Shown here: one piece after another, positions 8,226 to 16,780 of the stretch
Layout of the letters: each line of letters opens with the position of its first letter
How positions within the stretch are numbered: the first letter of the stretch is position 1
Assembly (NCBI RefSeq): GCF_000473065.1
Contig: NZ_AXAZ01000040.1
Span: 175-64,174 of the forward strand
DNA length: 64,000 nt
Direction of reading: 5' to 3'
DNA from: Bradyrhizobium sp. WSM1743
GTDB taxonomy: Bacteria; Pseudomonadota; Alphaproteobacteria; Rhizobiales; Xanthobacteraceae
Made by a program: the position numbers and the translations under genes
Notes under the pieces: generated by a model
Databases searched by the model: none
What the model saw: only the letters and a program-made list of their open reading frames with translations
Told to the model about the DNA's origin: nothing

Positions 8226-8735
8226 TTACTTCTGCTCGTTGGGATCCCGGTGCACCGGGTCGATCCACAGCACGGTCTCGGGCTTCTCGACCGGCTCGAT
8301 GTCGAGATTGATCGCGACCGCCTCGCCGTCGCTGCGCACCAGCACGCATTCCAGCACCTCGTCCGGGCTGGCATTGATCTCCTGATGCGGCACGTAAGGC
8401 GGGACAAAGATGAAATCGCCGGGGCCGGCTTCCGCGGTGAATTGCAGGCTCTCACCCCAGCGCATCCGCGCCTTGCCCTTCACCACATAGATGACGCTTT
8501 CGAGATGGCCGTGATGATGCGCGCCGGTCTTGGCATCGGGCTTGATGCTGACCGTGCCCGCCCACAATTTCTGGGCCCCGACGCGGGCAAAATTGATGGC
8601 GGCCGCACGGTCCATGCCTGCCGTCGACGGCACGTTGGTATCGAGCTGGTTGCCCGGAATGACGCGCACGCCGTCATGCTTCCAGCGATCATGATCATGG
8701 TCATGGTGGGAATGCGAGTGGTCATGGCCGGTCAT
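8226..8735 (-). CDS. Cupin-domain protein with His/Asp-rich N-terminus
   Basis: A 169-residue protein starting at the ATG at 8735. Residues 3-16 are almost only His, Asp and Ser, a pattern that binds transition metals. A cupin core follows: GAHHHGHLESVIYVVKGKARMRWG supplies the HxHx(4)E metal ligands and GDFIFVPPYVPHQEIN the second motif. The C-terminus has VHRDPNEQK. The cupin fold covers isomerases, dioxygenases and storage proteins, so the reaction is open. It is divergent from the CsbD-like gene. The longer frame upstream lacks a ribosome-binding site and is rejected. Confidence 0.82.
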   Translation of the reverse strand: MTGHDHSHSHHDHDHDRWKHDGVRVIPGNQLDTNVPSTAGMDRAAAINFARVGAQKLWAGTVSIKPDAKTGAHHHGHLESVIYVVKGKARMRWGESLQFTAEAGPGDFIFVPPYVPHQEINASPDEVLECVLVRSDGEAVAINLDIEPVEKPETVLWIDPVHRDPNEQK

Positions 8736-8863
8736 AGGACTTGCTTTCTGTTGGTTCCGTGCGCGGCAAGCTAACCCAAAGGCGCAGCCGCAAGCCATAC
8801 CAAAATCGGAACGCTGCTAGCTGCCGGACGTCGTCTCACCGAGCAAAATGGAAGGGGCGTTTC

Positions 8864-9082
8864 ATGGGTAGCACGACCGACAAGATCAAAGGCAACGCCA
8901 ACGAGGCAATCGGCAAGGCCAAGCAGGGCATCGGCGACGCCACCGGATCCGATCGCATGAAGGGCGAAGGCGCGGTGCAGGAGGTCAAGGGCAAGGGTCA
9001 GCAGGCCATGGGTGATGCCAAGGACGCCGCGAAGGAGGCGATGGATCGCGCCGCGGTGGCGGCACGTCGCGCGGCGGAGTAA
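8864..9082 (+). CDS. CsbD family stress protein
   Basis: A 72-residue, Lys/Ala/Gly-rich protein with the CsbD signature: MGSTTDKIKGNANEAIGKAKQGIGDATGSDRMKGEG, then QEVKGKGQQAMGDAKDA. The ATG at 8864 follows GGAAGGGG. CsbD-like proteins are induced by general stress in many bacteria, and their molecular role is not known. A strong terminator follows directly at 9106. Confidence 0.9.
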   Translation: MGSTTDKIKGNANEAIGKAKQGIGDATGSDRMKGEGAVQEVKGKGQQAMGDAKDAAKEAMDRAAVAARRAAE

Positions 9083-9105
9083 TCGCGCGTAAGACTAAGA
9101 ATGAA

Positions 9106-9136
9106 AAGACCGGCCACAGGGCCGGTCTTGTTGTTT
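9106..9136 (+). terminator. Rho-independent terminator of csbD-like gene
   Basis: AAGACCGGCC at 9106-9115 pairs with GGCCGGTCTT at 9120-9129 across a four-base loop, followed by GTTGTTT. This is a textbook intrinsic terminator for the gene ending at 9082. Confidence 0.85.
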
Positions 9137-9140
9137 GAGC

Positions 9141-9236
9141 CGTCATTCCGGGGCGCGAAGCGAACCCGGAATCTCCAGATTCTCAGGTGCGCAATTGCGC
9201 ACCATAGTTCGGCTCTTCGCGCCGCCCGGAATGACG
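9141..9236. repeat. Palindromic intergenic element, CGTCATTCCGGG arms
   Basis: Perfect 12-bp terminal inverted repeats, CGTCATTCCGGG at 9141-9152 and CCCGGAATGACG at 9225-9236, enclose an inner GGTGCGCAATTGCGCACC palindrome. It is a non-coding dispersed hairpin, of a different sequence class from the element at 24144 but with the same general build. Confidence 0.75.
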
Positions 9237-9245
9237 GCTACGCCG

Positions 9246-9710
9246 TCACTTCACCGCGAGCAACTCCACGTCGAACATCAGCGTCGCGTTCGGCGGGATC
9301 ACGCCGCCGGCGCCGCGGGCGCCATAGCCGAGTTGCGGCGGGATGATCAGCGTGCGCTTGCCGCCGACCTTCATCGAGGCAACGCCTTCGTCCCAGCCGG
9401 CGATGACGCGGCCCTTGCCGATCGGGAATTCGAACGGCTCCTTGCGATCGACGGAGGAGTCGAATTTCTTGCCCTTCTGGCCGTTTTCATAGAGCCAGCC
9501 GGTATAGTGCATCACGCAGATCTGACCGGGCTGCGGCGAGGCACCGGTGCCGACGGTGGAGTCGATGATCTGCAAGCCTGAAGCTGTGGTCATGGTCTTT
9601 CCTGCGGTCTGGGCCGAGGCCGTGGTGGAAACGAAATGCGACACGCTGGCGATCACGGTGATCGCGAGTGCGGACATCAGGGCGAGGAGCACGCGCTGGA
9701 AACGCTGCAT
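9246..9710 (-). CDS. FKBP-type peptidyl-prolyl cis-trans isomerase, exported
   Basis: A 154-residue protein with an N-terminal signal or anchor (residues 1-34) and one FKBP domain. The domain shows VMHYTGWLYENGQKGKKFDSSVDRKEPFEFPIGKGRVIAGWDEGVASMKVGGKRTLIIPPQLGYGARG and the end PPNATLMFDVELL, with the usual active-site aromatic and Asp residues in place. It would speed proline isomerisation during folding in the periplasm. It is downstream of paoC on the same strand but separated by about 60 bases, and has its own probable ribosome-binding site (AGGTGTC region). Confidence 0.92.
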   Translation of the reverse strand: MQRFQRVLLALMSALAITVIASVSHFVSTTASAQTAGKTMTTASGLQIIDSTVGTGASPQPGQICVMHYTGWLYENGQKGKKFDSSVDRKEPFEFPIGKGRVIAGWDEGVASMKVGGKRTLIIPPQLGYGARGAGGVIPPNATLMFDVELLAVK

Positions 9711-9771
9711 AAGACACCTTCCGTTTGAGGCCGGAGGTGTCTAACCCAACGCCGTCGCCGTTTCCACCCCT

Positions 9772-12063
9772 TTAGACCTCGATATTTTCCAGCCGCACCG
9801 GCAGCTTGCGGATGCGCTGGCCGGTGGCGTGATAGATCGCGTTGCAGATCGCGGCATTGGTGCCGACATTGGCAAGCTCGCCAAGGCCCTTTGCGCCCAC
9901 CGGGTTGATGTGATCGTCCTGCTCGGAGAGCATGATCACCTCGACGCCGGGCACGTCGGCATTCACGGGCACGAGGTAGTCGGCCAGATTGTCGTTGACG
10001 TAGCGCGCATTGCGCTCGTCGAGCTCGGTGGCCTCCAGCAGCGCCGAGGACATGCCCCAGATCAGGCCGCCCATGAGCTGGCTGCGCGCGGTGCGCGGAT
10101 TCATGATTCTGCCTGCCGCGAATGCGCCGACGAGACGGGGGCAGCGGATTTCATGCGTGAAGCGGTTGACGCGGACCTCGACGAACTCGGCGCCGAAGGC
10201 GTAGGCGATCTGGTCCTTCATGGCATGACCACCGATGAGCCGTACCTGCCCATTGTGCATGGCGCGGAAGGAATCCAACGGCGCGCCCTCAGGCTTCCAC
10301 TCGCCATATTCCTCGAGGACGACGACGCCGAGCGCATCGAAGGCCTTCTCGAGATCGAGGGAGCGATCACCTTTCGCTGCCTGGGTCGACGGTGCCGGGC
10401 TGATGCCGACGGTCTCCTTGGCCTTGTCGGCGAGGCTGTCGCTCGGCATCACCGCCTTCAACAGGCGCTGTCGGATCTGATCGCACACCATCATCACTGC
10501 CGAGCAGGTGCTGGCGGTCGAGTTGGAGCCGCCGGCAACCGGCGCGGGCGGCAATTCACTGTCGCCGATGAAGACCGCGACCTTCTCGAGTGGCACACCG
10601 AGCCGCTCGGCCGCGGTCTGGGCGATGACGGTATAAGCACCGGTGCCGATCTCGTGGCCGGCGATCTCGACGCGGGTGCGGCCGTCGCGCTGCAGGCGCA
10701 CGCGCGCGGCGGATGGCGCCATCTGTGTCGGATAACAAGTGGCGGCGCAGCCATAGCCGATCAGCCAGTCGCCGTCCGACATCGATTTCGGCTGAGGCGA
10801 GCGCTGCCCCCAGCCGAACGCCTTGGCCGCCTCGTCGAAACAGGCCATCAGCGAGCGCGACGTATAGGGCTTGCCGCTGATCGGCTCGTTCGTGGTGTCG
10901 TTGATGCGGCGAAGCTCAATCGGGTCCATGTCGAGCTTGACCGCAAGCTCGTCCAGCGCGCTCTCCAGCGCGAACAGATACGGCACCTCCGGGGGCGAAC
11001 GCATGAAGCCGGGCGTATTGCGGTCGGCGCGCACGATCGAGACCAGGCTGTCCACGTTCGGGCAGGCATAGAGCCGCGTCGTCGTCTTGGTGCCGCCGAC
11101 GCAATAGGCGTCGGGGCGCGAGGAGACTTCGGCCCCCTCATGCCTCAAAGCGACCAGCCTGCCGTCCCGGCTCGCACCGAGCTTGATCTCATGCCGCGTC
11201 TCGGCGCGATAGGTCGCGATGGTGAAGCCCTGGTCGCGGGTCGGGACCAGCTTGATCGGGCGGTTCAGGCGCTTGGCAATGCCGGCGATGATGGCCGTCC
11301 GCGGCGTCATCGAGCCGCGCGAACCGAACCCGCCGCCGACATAGGGATTGACCACGCGCACCTTGTCGGCGTCGATGCCGAGTTGCTCTGCCACGCCGTT
11401 CTTCAGGCCATAGACAAACTGGCTGCCCTCGTAAATGACGAGATTGTCGCCCATCCAGGCGCAGCTCGTCGTGAACAGCTCCATGGGATTGTGGTGCTGC
11501 GTCGGCGTGTCGTAGGAAGCGGTGAGCTTGACCTCGGCCGCATCGAAGGCTTTCGCGAAGTCGCCGACCTTCGGGTCCTCCTTGAACTGCGAATTCTGAC
11601 CCTTCGCGGTCGCCGTGGTTGTTCCCGGCGAGTCGAAGCTCGCGCTCGGCGTCGCTGCGGTATAGCTGACCTTGATGCGGTTGGCGGCCTCGCGCGCCGC
11701 CTCATAGCTCTCCGCGATGACCACGGCGATGATCTGGCCGTCATGCGCGATCTCGGCCGATTTCAACGGCTGGATCGTGGTGCCGGCATAACCGCCGTTG
11801 CTGAAGAGTTTCGATTCCTTCAGCTTCGGAGCGTTCTCATGCGTGACGATGTCGATCACGCCGCGGACGCGCCCGGCATCGTCGAGATCGAAACGATCTA
11901 TGCGGCCCTTGGCGATGGCGCTGGTGACCAGGAATGCGTAAGCCGGGTTGTCCAGCGGCATGTCGGACGCATAGGTCGCGCGCCCCGTGACCTTTGCGGT
12001 TGCATCATAGCGGGGCACAGGTTGACCCATGTTCGCCTTGGGCTCGGAAGCTGCAGCGGTCAT
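9772..12063 (-). CDS. paoC: Aldehyde oxidoreductase, molybdenum-binding subunit (PaoC-like)
   Basis: A 763-residue large subunit of the xanthine dehydrogenase family. The start at 12063 lies two bases after the stop of paoB, with GGAGAT inside the end of paoB. It carries the substrate-access and Moco-binding segments GGGFGSRGSMTPRTAIIAGIAKRLNRPIKLVPTRDQGF, a later GSNSTAS and HEIGTGAYTVIAQ, and the C-terminal GAKGLGELANVGTNAAICNAIYHATG with the catalytic glutamate of KGLGE. Together with the two genes upstream it matches the PaoABC (YagTSR) periplasmic aldehyde oxidase of E. coli, which oxidises aromatic aldehydes. No paoD-type maturation gene is next to it. Confidence 0.88.
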   Translation of the reverse strand: MTAAASEPKANMGQPVPRYDATAKVTGRATYASDMPLDNPAYAFLVTSAIAKGRIDRFDLDDAGRVRGVIDIVTHENAPKLKESKLFSNGGYAGTTIQPLKSAEIAHDGQIIAVVIAESYEAAREAANRIKVSYTAATPSASFDSPGTTTATAKGQNSQFKEDPKVGDFAKAFDAAEVKLTASYDTPTQHHNPMELFTTSCAWMGDNLVIYEGSQFVYGLKNGVAEQLGIDADKVRVVNPYVGGGFGSRGSMTPRTAIIAGIAKRLNRPIKLVPTRDQGFTIATYRAETRHEIKLGASRDGRLVALRHEGAEVSSRPDAYCVGGTKTTTRLYACPNVDSLVSIVRADRNTPGFMRSPPEVPYLFALESALDELAVKLDMDPIELRRINDTTNEPISGKPYTSRSLMACFDEAAKAFGWGQRSPQPKSMSDGDWLIGYGCAATCYPTQMAPSAARVRLQRDGRTRVEIAGHEIGTGAYTVIAQTAAERLGVPLEKVAVFIGDSELPPAPVAGGSNSTASTCSAVMMVCDQIRQRLLKAVMPSDSLADKAKETVGISPAPSTQAAKGDRSLDLEKAFDALGVVVLEEYGEWKPEGAPLDSFRAMHNGQVRLIGGHAMKDQIAYAFGAEFVEVRVNRFTHEIRCPRLVGAFAAGRIMNPRTARSQLMGGLIWGMSSALLEATELDERNARYVNDNLADYLVPVNADVPGVEVIMLSEQDDHINPVGAKGLGELANVGTNAAICNAIYHATGQRIRKLPVRLENIEV

Positions 12064-12065
12064 GG

Positions 12066-13082
12066 TCAGATCTCCATCGTTACGGCCTGCTGGAGCGCGC
12101 GTGCCACCACGCGCTTGCCGAGCGCGATCTTGAAGCTGTTGTGCCGGCGGCCGCGGGCATCCGCAAACGCGGCATCGGCGACGCGTTGCGCCAGCGCTTC
12201 GTCGAACTTCTGTTCCCTCAACAGCGCCTCCGCCTCGCGCGCCCGCCACGGCACGGTGGCGACGCCGCCGAGCGCGACGCGCGCGTCCCTGATCGTGCCG
12301 TCCTGCACGTCGAGCGCGATCGCGGCAGACGACAGTGCGAATTCGTAGGATTGCCGGTCACGCGCCTTGAGATACACCGACCGCGGCCAGCGGCCCCGAA
12401 TCGAGAAGCCCGAGATCAGCTCGCCAGGCTGAAGCGCGGTCTCGATGTCAGGCGTGCTGCCCGGCGCCTTGTGAAGCTGCGCGAAAGGCATGCTGCGCGT
12501 ACCGGCCTTGCCCGTGATCTCGACGGTCGCATCCAGCGCGATCAGCGCCTGGGCAAAATCTCCAGGATAGGTCGCGATGCACTGATCGGAGGTACCGAGC
12601 ACCGCATGCATGCGATTGACGCCGTCCATTGCGGCACAGCCGGACCCGGGATTGCGCTTGTTGCAGTTTTCATAGGAAACATCGCGGAAGTAGTTGCAGC
12701 GCGTCCGCTGCATCACATTGCCGCCGAGGGTTGCCATGTTGCGCAGCTGGGCGCTGGCGGCGAGCTTCAGCGAATCTGCGATCACCGGATAGCTGCGCTG
12801 GATCTCGGCGTGCGCGGCCACGTCGGACATCTTTGCCAGCGCGCCGAGCCGCAAGGCATCGCCGCCTGGCTCGATCGCCGACCAGGCGTGCGCGAGCGGA
12901 TTGATATCGACGATCGCAGCGGGCCGCATCACGTCGAGCTTCATCAAATCGATCAGCGTGGTGCCGCCGGCAAGCGGCTGCGCTGTCGCTTTCGTCAAGG
13001 GATTGTTGCTCGCCGCTGCGGCGCCGAGCGCCTGCACGGCCATATCAGGATCTGTTGCTCTCTGGTACGAAAACGATCGCAT
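12066..13082 (-). CDS. paoB: Aldehyde oxidoreductase, FAD/[4Fe-4S] subunit (PaoB-like)
   Basis: A 338-residue FAD-binding subunit. The N-terminal half has the flavin motif AGGTTLIDLMKLDVMRP and the second motif SAQLRNMATLGGNVMQRTRC. Directly after it come four cysteines in RCNYFRDVSYENCNKR, GSGCAAMDG and SDQCIATYPGDF. This insert is the extra [4Fe-4S] cluster site that marks PaoB and 4-hydroxybenzoyl-CoA-type subunits, and separates it from ordinary CoxM-type proteins. It starts four bases after the stop of paoA and is translationally coupled to paoC. It passes electrons between the Moco/[2Fe-2S] centres and FAD. Confidence 0.88.
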   Translation of the reverse strand: MRSFSYQRATDPDMAVQALGAAAASNNPLTKATAQPLAGGTTLIDLMKLDVMRPAAIVDINPLAHAWSAIEPGGDALRLGALAKMSDVAAHAEIQRSYPVIADSLKLAASAQLRNMATLGGNVMQRTRCNYFRDVSYENCNKRNPGSGCAAMDGVNRMHAVLGTSDQCIATYPGDFAQALIALDATVEITGKAGTRSMPFAQLHKAPGSTPDIETALQPGELISGFSIRGRWPRSVYLKARDRQSYEFALSSAAIALDVQDGTIRDARVALGGVATVPWRAREAEALLREQKFDEALAQRVADAAFADARGRRHNSFKIALGKRVVARALQQAVTMEI

Positions 13083-13086
13083 GCGC

Positions 13087-13701
13087 CTAGCCTTTCATGA
13101 TCTCGGGCGCGGCCTGCTTCACCGCGGCGACGATGTTGGGATAGGCGGCGCAGCGGCAGATGTTGCCGCTCATATATTCGCGGATGTCGGCCTCGTTTCC
13201 CGCATGTCCCTCCTTCACGCAGGCCACGGCAGACATGATCTGGCCAGGCGTGCAGTAGCCGCACTGGAATGCGTCGTTGTCGATGAAGGCCTGCTGCATC
13301 GGATGCAGGCGGTCATCGGTGGCGAGGCCCTCGATCGTCGTGATCTCCTGCCCTTCGGCCGCGAGCGCCAGCGTCAGGCACGACACCACGCGGCGATCAT
13401 CGATCAGCACCGTGCAGGCGCCGCACTGGCCGTGGTCGCAGCCCTTCTTGCTGCCGGTGAGCTTGAGATGTTCGCGCAGCGCATCGAGCACCGTGGTGCG
13501 CGCGTCGAGGTGCAGGTGCTTTTCCTTGCCATTCACCCGGAGCGTGACCTCAACGGGAAGCGATGGATCCTGCGCGACGGGCGCACTCGCATCTTGCGCA
13601 GCCGCACGCGCCGTCATCGGAACCAGCACACTTCCGGCGGCACCGGCCATGAAGGCGCGCCGATCGAATCCGGATGGTCGGGAACTTGATTTGTCGGACA
13701 T
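13087..13701 (-). CDS. paoA: Aldehyde oxidoreductase, [2Fe-2S] subunit with Tat signal (PaoA-like)
   Basis: A 204-residue protein. The ATG at 13701 follows GGAGG; the longer frame to 13746 is rejected. Residues 12-34 form a twin-arginine signal (GFDRRAFMAGAAG then ARAAA), so the whole complex is exported folded by Tat. The plant-ferredoxin-like domain has CDHGQCGACTVL (C88, C93, C96) and C108, and the second domain has QCGYCTPGQ and ICRCAAY, giving the two [2Fe-2S] clusters. It is first in the paoABC operon. Confidence 0.9.
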   Translation of the reverse strand: MSDKSSSRPSGFDRRAFMAGAAGSVLVPMTARAAAQDASAPVAQDPSLPVEVTLRVNGKEKHLHLDARTTVLDALREHLKLTGSKKGCDHGQCGACTVLIDDRRVVSCLTLALAAEGQEITTIEGLATDDRLHPMQQAFIDNDAFQCGYCTPGQIMSAVACVKEGHAGNEADIREYMSGNICRCAAYPNIVAAVKQAAPEIMKG

Positions 13702-13794
13702 GGGCCGGCCTCCGCCGCTGTCTATAAAAGCAGCGCACGCCTGCACCGCTCATCGCCCCATAACTTGGAGCAATGAGTGCAGTTCCGAACGAGA

Positions 13795-13826
13795 AAGGGC
13801 GGCGCAGCAAATGCAGCGCCGCCCTT
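13795..13826 (-). terminator. Hairpin downstream of the gamma-glutamyltransferase gene
   Basis: AAGGGCGGCGC at 13795-13805 pairs with GCGCCGCCCTT at 13816-13826 over a 10-base loop. It lies after the stop of the minus-strand gene at 13885 and before paoA, separating the two transcripts. There is no long T tract. Confidence 0.6.
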
Positions 13827-13884
13827 CGTCAACTTTTCCTGATCTCGCGCGTCCTGATCTCGCGCGCGGGAACCCCGCGCGAGC

Positions 13885-15471
13885 TCAATAGCCGAGCGCG
13901 CAGCCGTCCTTGCGCGGATCGGAGCCGCCGGTGAGCGTGCCCTTGTCCCAGTCGATCCAGATCGCCTGAGCGCCGCCGAGCGGGCCGACCACGCTGGTGG
14001 TGTTGTGACCGAGCTTCTTCAATCCTTCGACGATATCGGCGGGAACGCTGTCCTCGAGCTGGTACTGGCCCTCGTAGTGCAGGCCGCGCGGCATATCGAT
14101 CGCCTCCTGCACGTCGCAGCCGTAGTCGAGGATGTTGGTCAGCAGACGGGTCTGGCCGGTCGGCTGGTACTGACCGCCCATCACCGCGAACGACATCGTG
14201 GAACGGCCGCCCTTGGTGAGCAGGCCCGGCATGATCGTGTGCAGTGGGCGCTTGCCGCCTTCGATGCAGTTGGGATGGCCGGGCTGGATGCGGAAGCCGC
14301 CGGCGCGGTTCTGGAACAAAACGCCGGTCTTGTTCGAGACGATCGCCGAGCCGAAGGAATGCGCGACAGAGTTGATGAACGAGCAGACGTTGCGGTCCTT
14401 GTCCACCACCGTGATGTAGATGGTGGAGGGGTTCATCGGCGGCGCGACGTTGGGCAGGTCGAGCATGCCGTCCATGCGGATCTTGCCGATGTACTCGTCG
14501 GCAAAGCCCTTCTCGAGCATCTCGGCGACATTGATTTTCATGTGCTCGGGAGAAGCGACGTGCATCTCGCGGTTCATGTAGGCGATGCGCGCGGCTTCGG
14601 CCTCGAGATGGAAGCGCTCGACGCTCACGGGCGCGTATTTGGTCAGGTCGAAGCGCGACAGGATGTTGAGCATCAAGAGCGCGGTGACGCCCGGGCCGTT
14701 CGGCGGGCACTGCCAGACGTCGTAGCCCTTGTACATGGTGCCGATCGGCGTGGTCACTTCGGTCGTGTGCGCGGCGAAATCGTCGAGCGTATGCAGACCG
14801 CCGATGCCCCTGAGGGTCTCGACCATGTCCTCCGCGATCGCGCCCTTGTAGAAGGCGTCGCGGCCGTCCTTGGCGATCGCGCGCAGCGTCTTGCCGAGCT
14901 CGATCTGGCGGATGACGTCGCCGGCCACCGGCGGCTTGCCGCCCGGCAACAGGTAGCGCACGGTGTTGGTGCCACCCTTCAGCTTCTCGAACTGGTTCTT
15001 CCAGTCGAAGGCGATGCGGGGCGCGACGACGTAGCCCTCCTCGGCCGCCTTGATCGCGGGCTGAAGCAGCCGGTCGAAACCGAATTTGCCGTGATCGCGC
15101 AGCACGGTCGCAAAGGCGTCGATCACGCCGGGGATCGAGACCGCATGCGCCGAGGTCAGCGGCACGGAGTTGATCTTGCGCTCGAGATACCAGTCGGCAT
15201 TCGCCGCCTTCGGCGCGCGGCCGGAGCCGTTATAGGCGATGATCTTGCCCTCGCCGCGCGGCTGGATCAGCGCGAAGCAATCGCCGCCGATGCCGGTCGA
15301 TTGCGGCTCAATCACGCCGAGCAAGGCCGAACCCGTGACCGCGGCGTCCACCGCCGTGCCGCCCTCGCGCAGCACCTCGATCGCGGCCAGCGAGGCCTGC
15401 GGATGCGAGGTCGCCACCATCGCGTTGGTGGCGTGGACCGTGGACCTGCCGGGGAAATGAAAGTTTCTCAT
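13885..15471 (-). CDS. Gamma-glutamyltransferase family protein
   Basis: A 528-residue Ntn-hydrolase of the gamma-glutamyltransferase family. It has the N-terminal ATSHPQASLAAIEVLREGGTAVDAAVTG and the GIGGDCFALI loop, and the self-cleavage site around NPSTIYITVVDKDRN, where T350 aligns with the nucleophilic Thr that starts the small subunit. The C-terminal half keeps the family's typical PGLLTKGG, FAVMGGQYQPTGQ and DMPRGLHYEGQYQLE. No signal peptide is seen, so it is likely cytoplasmic, unlike E. coli Ggt; oxamate amidohydrolase or cephalosporin-acylase-like activity is possible instead. The start at 15471 fits the family; the upstream frame is spurious. Confidence 0.87.
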   Translation of the reverse strand: MRNFHFPGRSTVHATNAMVATSHPQASLAAIEVLREGGTAVDAAVTGSALLGVIEPQSTGIGGDCFALIQPRGEGKIIAYNGSGRAPKAANADWYLERKINSVPLTSAHAVSIPGVIDAFATVLRDHGKFGFDRLLQPAIKAAEEGYVVAPRIAFDWKNQFEKLKGGTNTVRYLLPGGKPPVAGDVIRQIELGKTLRAIAKDGRDAFYKGAIAEDMVETLRGIGGLHTLDDFAAHTTEVTTPIGTMYKGYDVWQCPPNGPGVTALLMLNILSRFDLTKYAPVSVERFHLEAEAARIAYMNREMHVASPEHMKINVAEMLEKGFADEYIGKIRMDGMLDLPNVAPPMNPSTIYITVVDKDRNVCSFINSVAHSFGSAIVSNKTGVLFQNRAGGFRIQPGHPNCIEGGKRPLHTIMPGLLTKGGRSTMSFAVMGGQYQPTGQTRLLTNILDYGCDVQEAIDMPRGLHYEGQYQLEDSVPADIVEGLKKLGHNTTSVVGPLGGAQAIWIDWDKGTLTGGSDPRKDGCALGY

Positions 15472-15667
15472 CGAATGTCTTGCTCTCTTGGCCGTCGGCG
15501 CGGGTGGCGCGCCTATCTCGAAAACCGGGTCTACATGACACATTCCCGCCCAATGGGGCAATGCTGGCATACCAGGGAAATGGCTGCCATCCGCTGGGCG
15601 TATGGACTTTCGAAGCAAGCGGCCATGCGGGTTTTCCGGATGGCTGCCGCCTGCTAAACGAGCCGCC

Positions 15668-16435
15668 ATGTCTGATCCGAATTCGGCTACCAAGGTCGCG
15701 GCCTTCTATCAATTCGTCGCCCTCCCGGATTACCGCGAGCTGCGCGAGCCGCTGCGCGCGTTCTGCGCTGGGCTTAAGCTCAAGGGCAGCGTGTTGCTGG
15801 CGCAGGAGGGCATCAACGGCACGATCGCCGGTGCGCCGGAGGCGATCGATGCCTTCGCCCGTGAACTCGCACACGGCGACATGTTCGGCGGCCGGCTCGA
15901 CAATCTCGAATTGAAATTCTCGACTGCGGAGGCGATGCCGTTCGGACGGCTCAAGGTGCGGCTCAAGAAGGAGATCGTCACCCTCGGTGACGCAGCCGCC
16001 GATCCAACCGGCCAGGTCGGCACTTATGTCGATGCTACCGAGTGGAATGCGCTGATTGCGAGGCCCGACACGCTGTTGCTCGATACCCGCAACGCCTTCG
16101 AGGTGGCCATGGGGACGTTCGAGGGCGCGGTCGATCCCGGCATCAAGAGCTTTGGCCAGTTCAAGGATTTTGCCGCAGCCAGCCTGGATCCGGCCAAGCA
16201 CCGCAGGATCGCGATGTTCTGCACCGGCGGCATCCGCTGCGAGAAGGCGAGCGCGCATCTGCTCGCGCGCGGCTTTGCCGAGGTCTATCACCTCAAGGGC
16301 GGCATCCTCAAATATCTCGAGGACGTGTCGGAGGCGGAGAGCCGCTGGCGCGGCGAATGCTTTGTGTTCGACGAGCGCGTCGCGCTCGGCCACGGGTTGC
16401 GCGAACGGGATAAGGGGCACGGCCGTGACGAATGA
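15668..16435 (+). CDS. trhO: tRNA uridine(34) hydroxylase, rhodanese-domain (TrhO/YceA)
   Basis: A 255-residue protein of the TrhO (YceA) family. The N-terminal acylphosphatase-like part reads KVAAFYQFVALPDYRELREPLRAFCAGLKLKGSVLLAQEGINGTIAG, and the rhodanese domain holds LLDTRNAFEVAMGTFEGAVDPGIKSF and the active-site loop MFCTGGIRCEKAS. TrhO makes 5-hydroxyuridine at position 34 of tRNAs, using oxygen. The start at 15668 gives the normal family length. The SlyX-like gene overlaps its end by 11 bases. Confidence 0.92.
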   Translation: MSDPNSATKVAAFYQFVALPDYRELREPLRAFCAGLKLKGSVLLAQEGINGTIAGAPEAIDAFARELAHGDMFGGRLDNLELKFSTAEAMPFGRLKVRLKKEIVTLGDAAADPTGQVGTYVDATEWNALIARPDTLLLDTRNAFEVAMGTFEGAVDPGIKSFGQFKDFAAASLDPAKHRRIAMFCTGGIRCEKASAHLLARGFAEVYHLKGGILKYLEDVSEAESRWRGECFVFDERVALGHGLRERDKGHGRDE

Positions 16436-16643
16436 GATCAAGACGCTGAGCGAGCGCATCGACACGCTGGAGACGCGCCTCGCCTACCAGGACGACACGA
16501 TCGAGACGTTGAACCAGACCATCACCGCGCAGTGGAAGCAGATCGATACGCTGACGCGGCAGATCGCGCAGCTCAATGAGCGGCTCCAGGAGGCCGAGGC
16601 GAATGCGCCGGGGCCCGCCAACGAGCCTCCGCCGCATTATTGA
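16425..16643 (+). CDS. slyX: SlyX family protein
   Basis: A 72-residue protein starting from GTG at 16425, seven bases after AAGGGG and inside the end of trhO. The sequence VTNEIKTLSERIDTLETRLAYQDDTIETLNQTI is a clear SlyX coiled-coil, followed by a Pro-rich tail ending in PPPHY, as is usual. SlyX is a small cytoplasmic coiled-coil protein of unknown role. The overlap suggests translational coupling with trhO. Confidence 0.9.
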   Translation: MTNEIKTLSERIDTLETRLAYQDDTIETLNQTITAQWKQIDTLTRQIAQLNERLQEAEANAPGPANEPPPHY

Positions 16644-16648
16644 GATCT

Positions 16649-16772
16649 CGTGCCCCGGGCGCAGCGCAGCGCGCTGCGCTGCTGGACCGGGGCCCATCGT
16701 TGCAGCGATGAAAAGTACTGGGTCCCGGCTCAGCGCCGCATCGTTTCACGCTGCGTCGCGTCCGGAACACGA
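16649..16772. repeat. Palindromic intergenic element with GCGCAGCG core
   Basis: The segment starts CGTGCCCCGG, holds a GCGCAGCGCAGCGCGCTGCGC palindrome and ends near CCGGAACACG, which partly mirrors the start. It fills the space between the convergent slyX and diguanylate cyclase genes and looks like another member of the hairpin repeats of this genome. Confidence 0.55.
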
Positions 16773-16780
16773 TGGCGGTC

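Noticed and set aside
13829..14710. A 293-residue frame within the gamma-glutamyltransferase gene
   Set aside because: It is the same strand in another frame, Arg/His-rich, with no family pattern.
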